64,000 nucleotides of DNA from Chryseobacterium lathyri (GCF_003290185.1 NZ_QNFY01000006.1:124001-188000); one strand, 5' to 3'. Numbered from the stretch's first letter, positions 16,216-26,710 are shown. The notes: a model not told the origin generated them from the letters alone. Numbers and translations: made by a program.

Positions 16216-16689
16216 ATGAAATTATCAGACATTAAAAGCATTTTACCAGGCTTGGAAAATGTAGAATTCCAACTGGAGGACGGAAGATTTGTACCGGAAC
16301 ACTTCCACGTTACTGAGATAGGAATGGTTACCAAAAACTTCATCGATTGCGGAGGAACTATCAGAAGAGAAGAACGCATAAATTTTCAGCTCTGGAATGC
16401 GGAAGATTACGAACACCGTCTTAAACCCGGAAAATTATTACATATTATTAATTTGTCAGAAGAGAAGCTGGGAATCGGAGATTTTGAAATTGAAGTAGAA
16501 TATCAGGATCAGACTATTGGAAAATATGATCTGGAATTTAACGGTAACAACTTTATCTTAAAAAATAAACTGACGGCTTGTTTAGCTACAGACGCCTGTG
16601 GAATTCCTCAGGAAAAGCAAAAAATAAGCTTAAGCGGACTGAAGGCTAATCAGGATTCTAGCTGTACACCAGGTTCGGGCTGTTGCTAA
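16216..16689 (+). CDS. DUF6428-like protein of arsenic operons
   Basis: This 157-residue cytoplasmic protein opens with MKLSDIKSILPGLENVEFQLEDG, then VPEHFHVTEIGMVTKNFIDCGG, which match the DUF6428 family often seen beside arsR in Bacteroidota. Two cysteine-bearing spots stand out: LTACLATDACGIP (about 120-130) and the C-terminal CTPGSGCC. His and Cys residues could bind As(III) or a metal, but no function is established. It is first in the operon with arsC and acr3 and follows operator 3. The family name is from memory; the operon role is supported by position. Confidence 0.75.
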   Translation: MKLSDIKSILPGLENVEFQLEDGRFVPEHFHVTEIGMVTKNFIDCGGTIRREERINFQLWNAEDYEHRLKPGKLLHIINLSEEKLGIGDFEIEVEYQDQTIGKYDLEFNGNNFILKNKLTACLATDACGIPQEKQKISLSGLKANQDSSCTPGSGCC

Positions 16690-16703
16690 TATTAACCTTT
16701 ATA

Positions 16704-17324
16704 ATGACTGAAATGTATCTTAAATTGACAAAATATATAGAAGAACTTCTTTCTATAGAGATCGGCGAAGAAAGAAAAGCTGTTCTGCAGCCATTAATAG
16801 ATTTTATAGAGCAGAAAAAAAGAAATCAAGAATCAATATCTATTAATTTTATCTGTACCCATAATTCCCGGAGAAGCCATCTGGCACAAATCTGGGCACA
16901 AACTGCATCCGCCTATTTTAAAATCTCTAATGTAAACTGCTATTCCGGAGGTACAGAGGCAACTGCTTTATTTCCTAAAGTTGCTGAAACATTGATGGAA
17001 GCTGGCTTTCATATTTGGAAATTAAGTGAAAGCGAAAACCCTGTATATGCTGTTAAGTATTCTGAAAATGCTTTACCTGTCCTTGGATTTTCTAAAAAAT
17101 ACGATGATCATTTTAATCCAAATACAGGTTTTGCTGCAGTTATGACCTGCTCCCAGGCAGATGAAGGATGCCCTTTCATTTCAGGTGCAGAGAAACGTAT
17201 TCCTGTTACCTTTGAAGATCCGAAAATCTCAGATAGCACACCTGAACAAACCAGAATATACAGTGAAAGAAGTCTACAAATCGGGGCCGAAATGTTTTAC
17301 GTTTTTTCCCAAATAAATCATTAA
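16704..17324 (+). CDS. arsC: Thioredoxin-coupled arsenate reductase, LMW-PTP fold
   Basis: ArsC reduces arsenate to arsenite for export. From ATG 16704 it has 206 residues. The P-loop is C51-THNSR-R57-S, a CX5R(S) signature of the LMW phosphatase fold. C149 and C156 in CSQADEGCP have the seven-residue spacing of C82 and C89 in the staphylococcal thioredoxin-dependent enzyme, so all three redox cysteines are present. About 45 residues precede the P-loop, longer than in the classical 131-residue enzyme. A longer reading from TTG 16683 would overlap the previous gene; ATG 16713 is another option. It is followed 2 bases later by the arsenite pump gene. Confidence 0.88.
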   Translation: MTEMYLKLTKYIEELLSIEIGEERKAVLQPLIDFIEQKKRNQESISINFICTHNSRRSHLAQIWAQTASAYFKISNVNCYSGGTEATALFPKVAETLMEAGFHIWKLSESENPVYAVKYSENALPVLGFSKKYDDHFNPNTGFAAVMTCSQADEGCPFISGAEKRIPVTFEDPKISDSTPEQTRIYSERSLQIGAEMFYVFSQINH

Positions 17325-17326
17325 AA

Positions 17327-18361
17327 ATGAAGACCAAATTAAAATTTCTTGACCGGTATTTAACCCTTTGGATTTTTCTGGCTATGATCATCGGAGTCGG
17401 TTTGGGATATTTTTTTCCTGGCATCTCTGTAATAACAAATTCATTTTCTTCAGGTACGACTAACATACCTTTAGCTGTCGGCTTAATTCTGATGATGTAT
17501 CCACCTCTTGCGAAGGTAGATTATAGCTTATTGCCACAAGTGTTCCGGGATAAAAAAGTAATATCCGTTTCGTTATTATTAAACTGGGTCGTAGGTCCAG
17601 TCTTAATGTTTGTTTTAGCTGTTATTTTTCTTAAGAATGAGCCGGATTTTATGATAGGGCTGATTCTTATAGGCCTGGCAAGATGCATTGCCATGGTTAT
17701 TGTCTGGAATGATCTGGCAAAAGGAAACCGGGAATATGCAGCTTTGCTGATCGCCTTAAATAGTATTTTTCAAATTATATCCTATAGCTTTATGGTATGG
17801 CTGTTTATTAATATTCTTCCTCAAAAATTAGGATTGGGTAATTTTAATGTTTCTGTACCTATCAGCGACGTAATGGAAAGCGTTTTAATTTATCTGGGAA
17901 TTCCTTTTTTAGCCGGTTTTCTAAGCCGTTATTTTCTTACGAAACTCAAAGGAAAAGAATGGTACAGCCAAAAATTCATTCCAGTCATATCACCTGTTAC
18001 TTTATACGCCTTATTATTTACGATTGTCTTAATGTTTAGCCTAAAAGGGGATAAAATATTGGAACTGCCCATGGACGTGGTAAAAATTGCAATTCCACTG
18101 ATCATTTATTTTGTATTGATGTTTTTTATTAGTTTTTCAATAAACAAATGGCTCAAAGTTCCTTATGATAAAAATGTCTCCATTGCTTTTACGGCGACAG
18201 GAAATAATTTTGAATTGGCTATTGCAGTAAGTATTGCTGTTTTTGGAATTCATTCCTCACAGGCTTTTGTAGGAGTTATCGGTCCTTTAGTGGAAGTTCC
18301 TATATTGATATTATTGGTTAAAGCAAGTTTGTATTTAAAAAGCAGGTATAAATTGGAGTAA
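17327..18361 (+). CDS. acr3: ACR3-family arsenite efflux permease
   Basis: This 344-residue inner-membrane protein has about ten hydrophobic helices and expels As(III) using the proton gradient. C120 in GLARCIAMVIVWNDLA is the conserved essential cysteine of ACR3, and E296 in FTATGNNFELAIAV matches the conserved glutamate of a late helix. Length is normal for bacterial ACR3. It is the last gene of the DUF6428-arsC-acr3 operon, directly after arsC, so reduction and export are made together. No strong terminator hairpin was found before glyA. Confidence 0.95.
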   Translation: MKTKLKFLDRYLTLWIFLAMIIGVGLGYFFPGISVITNSFSSGTTNIPLAVGLILMMYPPLAKVDYSLLPQVFRDKKVISVSLLLNWVVGPVLMFVLAVIFLKNEPDFMIGLILIGLARCIAMVIVWNDLAKGNREYAALLIALNSIFQIISYSFMVWLFINILPQKLGLGNFNVSVPISDVMESVLIYLGIPFLAGFLSRYFLTKLKGKEWYSQKFIPVISPVTLYALLFTIVLMFSLKGDKILELPMDVVKIAIPLIIYFVLMFFISFSINKWLKVPYDKNVSIAFTATGNNFELAIAVSIAVFGIHSSQAFVGVIGPLVEVPILILLVKASLYLKSRYKLE

Positions 18362-18454
18362 AAAAGTCACCATTGATGGTAAATTACTGCATAATGCCTG
18401 AAATTTTATTCCAAAATCGGATTTTAGGATAAAGAAATCTTACAGGAAATTCCG

Positions 18455-18462
18455 TACATTTG
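18455..18462 (+). promoter_or_regulatory. Probable -7 box of glyA
   Basis: TACATTTG matches TAnnTTTG and predicts a leader of about 24 bases before the ATG at 18493. No TTG is seen at the expected -33 distance. Confidence 0.5.
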
Positions 18463-18492
18463 GGGTGAAAAATTTCAAAAACTAAAAGTAAA

Positions 18493-19758
18493 ATGGACAT
18501 TATTTTCGACCTGATTGAAAAAGAGAGACAAAGACAATCCCATGGATTAGAGCTTATTGCATCAGAAAACTTTGTTTCTGAGAACGTAATGAAAGCAATG
18601 GGAAGTGTACTGACCAACAAATATGCTGAAGGATATCCCGGAAAAAGATATTACGGAGGCTGTGAAGTAGTAGATGAGGTTGAAACATTAGCCATCGACA
18701 GAGCAAAAGAGCTTTTCGGTGTTGACTATGTTAATGTACAGCCGCATTCAGGATCTCAGGCGAATGCTGCCGTTTACCTTGCCGTTTTGAAAGCAGGAGA
18801 CAAAATCATGGGTATGGATCTTTCAATGGGAGGACACCTTACTCATGGTTCAGGGGTTAATTTCTCAGGAATTCAGTATCAGGTGGTTTCTTATGGTGTT
18901 CAGAAAGAAACAGGACTTATCGATTACGATCAGATGAGAGAGGTTGCTTTGAGAGAAAGACCGAAAATGCTTATTGCAGGTTTCTCGGCCTATTCAAGAG
19001 ATCTTGATTATGCTAAATTCAGAGAGGTTGCGGATGAGATCGGGGCTACACTTTGGGCAGATATTGCTCACCCGGCTGGTTTAGTGGCCAAAGGGCTGTT
19101 GAACTCTCCGTTTGAACACTGTCATGTAGTAACGACTACTACCCACAAGACTTTAAGAGGTCCAAGAGGAGGAATGATTATGATGGGCAAAGACTTTGAA
19201 AATACATATGGCCACAAAACGCCGAAAGGAGAAACAAAAATGATGAGCCAGGTATTGGATGGAGCCGTTTTCCCTGGAATTCAGGGTGGGCCGCTTGAGC
19301 ATGTTATTGCTGGTAAAGCAGTTGCTTTCGGAGAGGCATTGGATGGTCAGTTCGAGACTTATGCCAAGCAGGTTAAATCTAATGCACAGGCACTGTCAAA
19401 AGCTATGACTGACAGAGGCTTCAATATTGTAAGCGGTGGTACAGATAATCACTTAATGTTGGTAGACCTTAGAAATAAGAATGTAAACGGAAAAGAAACA
19501 GAAAAAGCTTTAGTGCTTGCAGATATTACATGTAACAAAAATATGGTTCCTTTTGATGACAAGTCGCCATTCACCACTTCCGGTATCAGATTGGGAACGG
19601 CAGCGATCACGACAAGAGGCCTTAAAGAAAACGATATGGATACGATTGCGGGACTAATTTCTGATGTGGTTGACAATATTAAAAATGAAGAAGTTATTGC
19701 TTCGGTAAGAAAGAAAGTAAATGAACTGATGGAAGGCAAAGCCCTGTTCAACTATTAA
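18493..19758 (+). CDS. glyA: Serine hydroxymethyltransferase
   Basis: This 421-residue PLP enzyme interconverts serine and glycine and feeds one-carbon units to tetrahydrofolate. The cofactor lysine is K219 in [16 protein letters not shown]; the substrate-site segments LIASENFVS (21-29), [13 protein letters not shown] (44-56) and HSGSQAN are all intact. Length is typical. It is its own unit, with a -7 box upstream and a hairpin terminator downstream. Confidence 0.97.
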   Translation: MDIIFDLIEKERQRQSHGLELIASENFVSENVMKAMGSVLTNKYAEGYPGKRYYGGCEVVDEVETLAIDRAKELFGVDYVNVQPHSGSQANAAVYLAVLKAGDKIMGMDLSMGGHLTHGSGVNFSGIQYQVVSYGVQKETGLIDYDQMREVALRERPKMLIAGFSAYSRDLDYAKFREVADEIGATLWADIAHPAGLVAKGLLNSPFEHCHVVTTTTHKTLRGPRGGMIMMGKDFENTYGHKTPKGETKMMSQVLDGAVFPGIQGGPLEHVIAGKAVAFGEALDGQFETYAKQVKSNAQALSKAMTDRGFNIVSGGTDNHLMLVDLRNKNVNGKETEKALVLADITCNKNMVPFDDKSPFTTSGIRLGTAAITTRGLKENDMDTIAGLISDVVDNIKNEEVIASVRKKVNELMEGKALFNY

Positions 19759-19780
19759 TTTGATTAAAAAACATTATAAT

Positions 19781-19808
19781 AAAGAATGGGCATCTGTCCA
19801 TTCTTTTT
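19781..19808 (+). terminator. glyA terminator just before recX
   Basis: AAAGAATGG (19781-19789) and CCATTCTTT (19798-19806) form a perfect 9-bp stem with 8-base loop and run into a T-stretch. It ends about 11 bases before the preferred recX start. Confidence 0.85.
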
Positions 19809-19818
19809 CATATCTATT

Positions 19819-20283
19819 ATGGAGAAGAAATCTTTCACCTTTGATGAAATAAAGCTGAAACTGGTAAATTACTGCGTTTATCAGGACCGCTGTCATGCAG
19901 AAGTTGAGCAAAAAATGAAAGAATTTCTGCTGATTGATGAGGCAAAAGATGAAATTATCCTCTACCTTCTGAAAGAGAATTATCTTAACGAAGAAAGGTT
20001 TACACGCAGCTATATTAGGGGAAAGTTTTATATCAAGCACTGGGGTAGAAATAAGATAAGAATGCATCTTAAGCAAAAACAGATCTCGGAAAAGCTAATT
20101 AACAGCTGTTTTGATGAAATAGATGAAGATGATTATGAAAAAATGATCAGGAAAATCTTCGAAGATTATTATTCCAGGCAAAAAGGAATGCAGGAATATC
20201 AGAAAAAATCTAAAACAATAAAATATTTAATGAGCAGAGGCTTTGAATATGAAAAAATAAGTGATACTTTTGACGAAACATAA
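19819..20283 (+). CDS. recX: RecX-family regulatory protein
   Basis: RecX proteins bind RecA filaments and limit recombination. This 154-residue protein has the family's three-helix repeats: FDEIKLKLVNYCVYQDRCHAEVEQKM, YLLKENYLNEERFTRSYIRGKF, and HWGRNKIRMHLKQKQI. ATG 19819 (MEKKSFTFDE) is preferred; an upstream in-frame ATG at 19786 lies inside the glyA terminator stem and would add a hydrophobic stretch not typical of RecX. Only about 10 bases separate terminator and start, so its own promoter is not obvious. The aminotransferase gene follows after 8 bases. Confidence 0.85.
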   Translation: MEKKSFTFDEIKLKLVNYCVYQDRCHAEVEQKMKEFLLIDEAKDEIILYLLKENYLNEERFTRSYIRGKFYIKHWGRNKIRMHLKQKQISEKLINSCFDEIDEDDYEKMIRKIFEDYYSRQKGMQEYQKKSKTIKYLMSRGFEYEKISDTFDET

Positions 20284-20291
20284 ATAGATAA

Positions 20292-21419
20292 TTGAAAAAA
20301 GAAAAAATTTGGCTTTCACCTCCTCATATGGGAGGAAGTGAGCTTGAATATATACACAACGCATTTGATACCAACTGGATTTCCCAATACGGCTCTAACA
20401 TAGATGAATTTGAAAAGAGCCTGGAAAATTACTTAGGCAACAATTCGCATGTCACAGCTTTGTCTTCCGGTACTGCAGCTATCCATCTGGCATTGAGATT
20501 ATTAAATGTAGAAGAAGGAGATTTTGTGATCTGCCAGTCTTTTACCTTTGTAGCCTCTGCCAATCCTATTCTTTATCTTAAAGCCATTCCTGTATTCGTA
20601 GATAGTGAAAGCGAGACTTGGAATATGTGTCCAAATGCCCTGGAAGATGCCGTAAAGCATTGCATACAGCAGGGAAAAAAGCCTAAAGCTATTATTGCAG
20701 TATCCTTATACGGAATGCCCTTTATGGCAGCAGAAATACTCCAGATCTCAAGAAAATATGAAATTCCTATTGTTGAAGACAGTGCAGAAGCACTGGGAAG
20801 TAAATATAAAGGACAGCCCTGCGGAACTTTTGGAGACCTTTCTGTTATAAGTTTTAACGGAAATAAAATTATTACAACCGGTGGCGGCGGAATTTTGATC
20901 TCAAGAAATGTACAATTCAAAAACAGAGCACTTATTCTTGCAACACAAGCCAAGGATAATGCAGAATTTTACAGCCATTCTGAATTAGGATATAATTACA
21001 GAATGGATAATATTGCAGCAGGGATCGGAAGAGGACAGATGGAAACACTGGACGAAAAAATCAAACAGAAAAGAAAAAATCATGATTTTTATCAAGAACT
21101 GGTGAAAAATAATGAAAATATTGAGCTGTTTTCTGCTCCCAATAATGACTTTTTTTCAAACTATTGGCTTAATACCGTTATTTTAAAAAATGAGCTTTCA
21201 AAAGAAAAGCTTAGAGAGATATTTTCACAGAATGATATAGAAACCAGATATCTATGGAAACCAATGCACCTTCAGCCCCTATATAAAAAGTGTGATTTTT
21301 TTGGAAATAATTTATGTGGTACACTTTTTGACACAGGACTTTGCCTGCCGTCCGGGACCAATTTAACAAATGATTATAGATCTAGAATTTCTGAAGTTTT
21401 AGAAAATGAAATTCATTAA
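20292..21419 (+). CDS. DegT/DnrJ/EryC1/StrS-family sugar aminotransferase
   Basis: This 375-residue PLP-dependent enzyme transfers an amino group to a keto-sugar nucleotide. K192 in SFNGNKIITTGGGG is the cofactor lysine and D163 in VEDSAEALGS binds the pyridine nitrogen; ALSSGTAAIHLAL (56-68) is the phosphate-binding turn. The MKKEKIWLSPPHMGG start uses TTG at 20292; no closer ATG keeps the conserved opening. Next to a WbpM/PglF-like dehydratase it resembles PglE, which makes UDP-4-amino sugars in the bacillosamine route. No acetyltransferase partner (PglD) is seen in the window, so the final sugar is uncertain. It opens the polysaccharide locus. Confidence 0.85.
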   Translation: MKKEKIWLSPPHMGGSELEYIHNAFDTNWISQYGSNIDEFEKSLENYLGNNSHVTALSSGTAAIHLALRLLNVEEGDFVICQSFTFVASANPILYLKAIPVFVDSESETWNMCPNALEDAVKHCIQQGKKPKAIIAVSLYGMPFMAAEILQISRKYEIPIVEDSAEALGSKYKGQPCGTFGDLSVISFNGNKIITTGGGGILISRNVQFKNRALILATQAKDNAEFYSHSELGYNYRMDNIAAGIGRGQMETLDEKIKQKRKNHDFYQELVKNNENIELFSAPNNDFFSNYWLNTVILKNELSKEKLREIFSQNDIETRYLWKPMHLQPLYKKCDFFGNNLCGTLFDTGLCLPSGTNLTNDYRSRISEVLENEIH

Positions 21420-21456
21420 ATTTGTTTAAAATTTAAGGATAGATAGGATTTTATTT

Positions 21457-21464
21457 TATTTTTG
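21457..21464 (+). promoter_or_regulatory. Possible -7 box of the wbpM-like gene
   Basis: TATTTTTG matches TAnnTTTG in a 118-bp gap and predicts a leader of about 67 bases. No -33 element is in register. Confidence 0.4.
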
Positions 21465-21537
21465 TATCCATTCTTAAAGAATTAATATTAATAAAAGCAG
21501 GTGTTAACCTATTTAAACATGAACACATATTCAGACA

Positions 21538-23466
21538 ATGTATAACTCTCTTAGAAAAAAAATATTTGGAGGTGATAATGTTGTCAATCTCTCAGACGTA
21601 AGATATCTTCCCAGATGGATAATACTTGTAATAGATATTATTATTCTGGTAATGTCTTTATTTCTTTCTACTTATACTATTGAAAAAATTACCCAAAAAG
21701 AGTTTATTTATCATGAAGATAAAAGCATTGTTTTTGCCTTTATTATTTTGATAAATACAATCTTTATGTATTTTTTCAAAACTTATGCAGGAATTATAAG
21801 GCACTCTACGTTTATTGATCTTTTCAAACTGCTGATTTCCTGCTTCTGTACTATGACAGTAGTAGGATTAGTCAACCTTATTTATTTCTGGTCTACAGGC
21901 GGAAAGTTTATACTGACACCATTCCTGATACTCTACTTTATCATTTCTTTTATGGGACTGTTTCTTTTCAGATTGTATGTGAAAGAATTTTTCCATATCG
22001 TCAGAGAATATAGAAGAAGTGCTCTGAAAAAAAGGATTTTGGTATTGGGTATTGATGAGCAATCTATTGCTATAGCCCGTGCTATTTTAGATAATCCAAG
22101 CCTGCCTTATCAGGTAGTAGGATTTCTTACGCAGAGAACAGACTCCAAAAGAGCTTCTTTATTAGGAAAGCCTATCTACGAAAAAAGTAGAATTGAAGAA
22201 TCTACAAAAGACGATCTTATTATTGACGGAGTCATTATTGTAAAAGAAATGATGTCTAAAGATGAAATGAACTCATGGGTTAATTTATTTTTAGAAAAAG
22301 ACTTAAATATTTTCAAAGCTCCATCTGTACAGAAATTAAGAGACAGTGATTTGGGGGGAGCAATCAGGAATCTTCAGATAGAGGATCTTCTTAACAGGAA
22401 ACCAATAAAAATAGAAAGCGAAGAGGTTAAAAGCAGACACTTTAATAAAAACATATTAGTAACTGGTGGTGCCGGGTCTATTGGAAGCGAAATCGTAAGA
22501 CAGGTAGCCCAGTTTAATCCTGCATTGATTGTTGTTCTGGATCAGGCTGAAACTCCGTTATATGATATTGAGCTCGAAATGAAGGAAAAATTTCCTCATA
22601 TCAGATTTAAATTTGTTTTGGCTGATGTTTCAAATATACATAGAGTTGAACCTATATTTCAGATCTATAACTTTTCAATGGTATACCATGCTGCCGCTTA
22701 TAAACATGTTCCATTGGTTGAGGAAAATCCTAATGAAGCTATCCGTGTTAACGTTTTAGGATCAAAAAATATTTCACTTTTATCAAGCCGTTATAAAGTC
22801 AACAGATTTGTAATGATATCTACAGATAAAGCTGTAAATCCTACGAATGTAATGGGAGCTTCTAAAAGAGCAGCGGAGTTGTTCGTTCAATCCTTACAGC
22901 ATGTTGAAGGAAATAAAACAAAATTTATTACAACAAGATTTGGAAACGTGTTAGGTTCAAACGGTTCTGTTATTCCACATTTTAAGCGACAGATTGAAGC
23001 TGGGGGACCAGTGACGATTACTCATCCTGATATCGTAAGATATTTTATGACGATTCCTGAAGCTTGCGAACTAGTTCTCCAGGCAGGAACAATGGGACAG
23101 GGAGGAGAAATTTTTGTTTTCGATATGGGAGAGCCGGTAAAAATACTTGATCTTGCGAGAAGAATGATTAAATTATCAGGTTTTGAACCTAACATTGATA
23201 TAAAAATTATCTATACAGGTCTTAGACCAGGTGAAAAACTGTATGAAGAGCTTTTAAGCGATAATGCTAAAACACTTCCTACTCATAATGAAAAGATCAT
23301 GATTTCTAAAGATCCAACTATGGAATTCCTGGAAATAGAAAGCCTCATTAAGTTGATTACTGATGCTTCTGTAATGGAAGATAAAGTAAATGTAGTCAAG
23401 CTTTTAAAAACAATTGTTCCGGAGTTTAAGAGCAATAATTCTGTGTATGAACAATTAGATAAATAG
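21538..23466 (+). CDS. Membrane-bound nucleotide-sugar 4,6-dehydratase, WbpM/PglF-like
   Basis: This 642-residue protein has four transmembrane helices (about 27-150), a Rossmann-like linker domain (about 163-290) and a C-terminal SDR domain. The NAD-binding motif is TGGAGSIG (309-316). The catalytic segment STDKAVNP (428-435) with MGASKRAAE replaces the classical YxxxK, as in WbpM, PglF and FlaA1. Family members remove water from UDP-GlcNAc to give a 4-keto-6-deoxy sugar. The product could go to the aminotransferase upstream or to the SDR reductase at 45203, next to the initiating transferase. It lies at the conserved 5' end of the locus. Confidence 0.92.
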   Translation: MYNSLRKKIFGGDNVVNLSDVRYLPRWIILVIDIIILVMSLFLSTYTIEKITQKEFIYHEDKSIVFAFIILINTIFMYFFKTYAGIIRHSTFIDLFKLLISCFCTMTVVGLVNLIYFWSTGGKFILTPFLILYFIISFMGLFLFRLYVKEFFHIVREYRRSALKKRILVLGIDEQSIAIARAILDNPSLPYQVVGFLTQRTDSKRASLLGKPIYEKSRIEESTKDDLIIDGVIIVKEMMSKDEMNSWVNLFLEKDLNIFKAPSVQKLRDSDLGGAIRNLQIEDLLNRKPIKIESEEVKSRHFNKNILVTGGAGSIGSEIVRQVAQFNPALIVVLDQAETPLYDIELEMKEKFPHIRFKFVLADVSNIHRVEPIFQIYNFSMVYHAAAYKHVPLVEENPNEAIRVNVLGSKNISLLSSRYKVNRFVMISTDKAVNPTNVMGASKRAAELFVQSLQHVEGNKTKFITTRFGNVLGSNGSVIPHFKRQIEAGGPVTITHPDIVRYFMTIPEACELVLQAGTMGQGGEIFVFDMGEPVKILDLARRMIKLSGFEPNIDIKIIYTGLRPGEKLYEELLSDNAKTLPTHNEKIMISKDPTMEFLEIESLIKLITDASVMEDKVNVVKLLKTIVPEFKSNNSVYEQLDK

Positions 23467-23502
23467 AAAAATATAAATGTATATTTGTACAATTTTAAAA
23501 AT

Positions 23503-24321
23503 ATGAAGAGTAAAATATTAGGGGTATTTTCTATATTCTTATTAGTATCCTGCAAAGTTAAAGAAAATGCTAAGAATGATTTGAACTATATGCAAAATAT
23601 AGAGAATGTTGCTATAGAAGCTTCTTCAAAAAATTCTAATTCTACAATACAAGTCGGTGATCAATTAGTAATTTTGATCACTGCAAAAGATATGGATGTT
23701 GTCAAAGCATTTAATCAAAATTATTCATCTTCTGAACTGATTCAAACCAACTCTCTTGCTGGAGGAAATACACCTAATCAAGGCTTAACAACTATTAGTG
23801 GTCCCACCTATATTGTAGATTCTGAAGGAAATATAGATTTTCCGATAATAGGAAAACTTAATACTACTGGGAAAACATTAATGGATTTCAAAGATAAGCT
23901 TAGATCAGAAATGACTCGTTACGTCATTAATCCGACTGTTAGTATTAGATTGGCAAATTTTAAAATCACTGTTTTAGGAGAGGTAACTAGGCAGGGAGAT
24001 TATGTAATCTCTAATGGACAAGCAACTATTTTAAATGCACTTGGTATGGCTGGTGATTTAACGGCATATGGTAAAAGAGATAATGTTTTGGTGATAAGAA
24101 CTGAAAATGGACAGATTTCTCATGGTAAAATAAATTTGCAGGATGCAAATTTGATTAATTCACCTTATTACAATTTGAAGCAAGGTGATGCTATCATTGT
24201 AGCCTCTACTAACACAAAAGATTTAGCATCTAAACAAAACCCAAATACAGGATTATATTTAACGGCTGCTTCAATTGCTATTACAGCAGCGGCAGTTATT
24301 GTAAGTTTAATCAAGAAGTAA
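23503..24321 (+). CDS. wza: Polysaccharide export outer-membrane lipoprotein, Wza family
   Basis: From ATG 23503 the protein has a short signal sequence ending in LLVSC, a lipobox with the acceptor Cys at about residue 17. The mature part starts with a variable stretch, then the polysaccharide export domain ([15 protein letters not shown]; later [26 protein letters not shown]) and a SLBB-type repeat ([26 protein letters not shown]). A hydrophobic segment, [20 protein letters not shown], near the C-terminus may be the outer-membrane helix. A longer TTG start at 23485 is unlikely because it lies in TATATTTG, a possible -7 box. It should pair with the Wzc kinase 7 bases downstream. Confidence 0.9.
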   Translation: MKSKILGVFSIFLLVSCKVKENAKNDLNYMQNIENVAIEASSKNSNSTIQVGDQLVILITAKDMDVVKAFNQNYSSSELIQTNSLAGGNTPNQGLTTISGPTYIVDSEGNIDFPIIGKLNTTGKTLMDFKDKLRSEMTRYVINPTVSIRLANFKITVLGEVTRQGDYVISNGQATILNALGMAGDLTAYGKRDNVLVIRTENGQISHGKINLQDANLINSPYYNLKQGDAIIVASTNTKDLASKQNPNTGLYLTAASIAITAAAVIVSLIKK

Positions 24322-24328
24322 AAAATTA

Positions 24329-26710
24329 ATGGATAACCAAAAAAAACTGTATTCTTCAGAAGGAGAAAATTCAAATAATATCAATGAAATTATTAAACCT
24401 TATTTAAGAAATTGGAAATGGTTTGTTCTTTCAGCGTTTTTATGTGTACTTGTTACTTATTTCGCTTTGAAATTTGTAACTCCTGTTTACAATATAGAAA
24501 CAACAGTGCTTGTAAAAGATTCTAAGAATTCTCCTGCTGCAGGAAGTGATATAGGTATTCTTCGAGATTTGTCTGGATTTGGAGGGATGAAAACCAATAG
24601 TATAGACAATGAGATTGAGCTTTTTAAGTCTAAGAAACTTATGAGAGATGTTGTGAAATCTCAAGACTTACAAGTTGATATCTTTGCGGAAAAGAAAATT
24701 GGAAGTATTGAGCTATATAAACAATCTTCTCCAATTCAAGTTAAGGTTGTTTCAGAAAAGCCATTATCTGAGTTTCCTAAAGATCCTGTCAATTTAAAAA
24801 TAATTGGTGATGAATTACATCTTAATTCAGATGAATTGGGTAAAGAAATTGTTTCAAAATTTGGTAAAACGATAAATTTACCATATGTGACAGTTATTAT
24901 TGTTAAAAATAATGAATTTAATCCTTTAACTACAAAGGATATAAATACTAACGAATTACAGCTTAGAATATTACCAATAGAAAAGAAAGTTTCATATTTT
25001 CAAAATATTTCTAAGGTTGGTACTGTTAGTAAAGATGCTACTGTTTTGGGATTATCAATGAAATATCCTCAACGTGAAAAGGCTATTGACATACTTAATG
25101 CGTTAGTTGTTGCCTATAACAATGATGCTATTTCAGACAAAAACTTAGAATCTACAAAAACATTAGATTTTATTGAAGACAGAATTAAAAAGCTTTCCAG
25201 CGAACTTGGTGAGGTAGAAAGTCAAAAAGAAATATTTAAAGCAAAAAATAATCTTACAGATCTTGAAACAGAAGCCAAAATAAATTTAGAAAGTTCTGCT
25301 TCTGCAAGAAGTAAGCAATTAGAAATTGATGGGCAGCTAGAATTAACAAATTCTTTAATTGCTTTTGTTTCGAAGCAAGGACAGTTTCAGGTCCTGCCTG
25401 CTAATGTAGGTTTAAATAATACTGATGCAACAAGTGGTATCTCTATATATAATCAGCTGATAATGCAGCGTAACAGATTATTAGAATCTGGGACTACAGA
25501 AAATCCAGCTGTGGTTGATATTACCAAACAAATTAATTCGATGCGGGCTACAATAGCACAGAGTTTACAGAGAAATAAAGAAGGTTTGGAGTTAGCAAGA
25601 AATGAGTATGTGGGCGAGCAAAATAAGGTTTCAGATAAAATATCTAAGCTTCCTTCCATAGAAAGACTATTCAGGGGTATTGAAAGACAGCAGCAGATTA
25701 AAGAAAATTTATATCTTCTTCTTCTTCAGAAAAGAGAGGAAACTGCAATTGGATTGTCTATTATGGCACCAAAGGCAAGAGTCATTGATACAGCCTATGC
25801 TTCAAATTCTCCAGTATCACCTCAGAAAGGCATTATATTATTTGCTGCTTTAATCGTTGGGTTCTTGATTCCTTTTGCAATTATTTACTTATTTGGATTA
25901 TTGAATAATAAAGTTGTTTCTAAACATGATCTTGAACATTTAATACATCGTCCTGTAATTGCAGAATTACCAAGTTTGGAGAAAGGGGACTCGGATATTG
26001 TTCAAATGAATGATATTACTCCTATGGCTGAAGCATTTAGAATTTTAATAACGAATATGAATTTTATGCTTCCTAAAGGTAACGTTAAAGGAAAAGTTGT
26101 ATTTGTTACTTCAACAGTTAAAGGAGAGGGCAAAACTTTCACCTCTGTCAATTTAGCCTTAACATTGGCAAATCCAAAGAAAAAGGCAATTATAATTGGT
26201 TCAGATATTAGAAATCCTCAACTACAGAGATATAATCCTTCAAGAAAAGGATTGGCAGGGCTTACTGAATATTTACACTCAAACCAAACTCAGCTTGAGG
26301 ATATAGTTCATGTTTCGTCTTTTAACCCGCATTTAGATGTGATCTATTCAGGAATGATTCCCCCTAATCCTACTGAGTTGTTATCGAATGGTAGATATGA
26401 AGTCTTGGTGGAGCAACTTAAATTAAAATATGATTATATTATTTTAGATACTGCACCATTACTTTTAGTTACAGATACTTTTTTGATTTCAGATATGGCG
26501 GATGTTACTATTTATGTGACAAGATCAAATTATACTGAAAAATCTTTAATTGAATTTGCTAATACTAATGTAAACCAAAATAAAATTAAAAATGTTGGGT
26601 TTGTGTTAAATGATATTAGCCATGAAAACTTAGGTTATAATAATAAATATGGTTACGGATATACTTTTGAAAAGAAAACTTGGTTTCAAAAAATAAAAGA
26701 TAGATTTTAA
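24329..26710 (+). CDS. wzc: Chain-length determinant and tyrosine autokinase, Wzc family
   Basis: This 793-residue inner-membrane protein controls polymer length and export. Transmembrane helices lie near residues 31-50 and about 505-527, framing a periplasmic Wzz domain with coiled coils. The cytoplasmic BY-kinase part has Walker A GEGKT at about 600-604, Walker A' near [10 protein letters not shown], and Walker [11 protein letters not shown]. The tail holds a tyrosine cluster (Y770, Y774, Y776, Y778) for autophosphorylation. It follows wza by 7 bases. No separate phosphatase (Wzb) gene is seen in the locus. Confidence 0.94.
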   Translation: MDNQKKLYSSEGENSNNINEIIKPYLRNWKWFVLSAFLCVLVTYFALKFVTPVYNIETTVLVKDSKNSPAAGSDIGILRDLSGFGGMKTNSIDNEIELFKSKKLMRDVVKSQDLQVDIFAEKKIGSIELYKQSSPIQVKVVSEKPLSEFPKDPVNLKIIGDELHLNSDELGKEIVSKFGKTINLPYVTVIIVKNNEFNPLTTKDINTNELQLRILPIEKKVSYFQNISKVGTVSKDATVLGLSMKYPQREKAIDILNALVVAYNNDAISDKNLESTKTLDFIEDRIKKLSSELGEVESQKEIFKAKNNLTDLETEAKINLESSASARSKQLEIDGQLELTNSLIAFVSKQGQFQVLPANVGLNNTDATSGISIYNQLIMQRNRLLESGTTENPAVVDITKQINSMRATIAQSLQRNKEGLELARNEYVGEQNKVSDKISKLPSIERLFRGIERQQQIKENLYLLLLQKREETAIGLSIMAPKARVIDTAYASNSPVSPQKGIILFAALIVGFLIPFAIIYLFGLLNNKVVSKHDLEHLIHRPVIAELPSLEKGDSDIVQMNDITPMAEAFRILITNMNFMLPKGNVKGKVVFVTSTVKGEGKTFTSVNLALTLANPKKKAIIIGSDIRNPQLQRYNPSRKGLAGLTEYLHSNQTQLEDIVHVSSFNPHLDVIYSGMIPPNPTELLSNGRYEVLVEQLKLKYDYIILDTAPLLLVTDTFLISDMADVTIYVTRSNYTEKSLIEFANTNVNQNKIKNVGFVLNDISHENLGYNNKYGYGYTFEKKTWFQKIKDRF

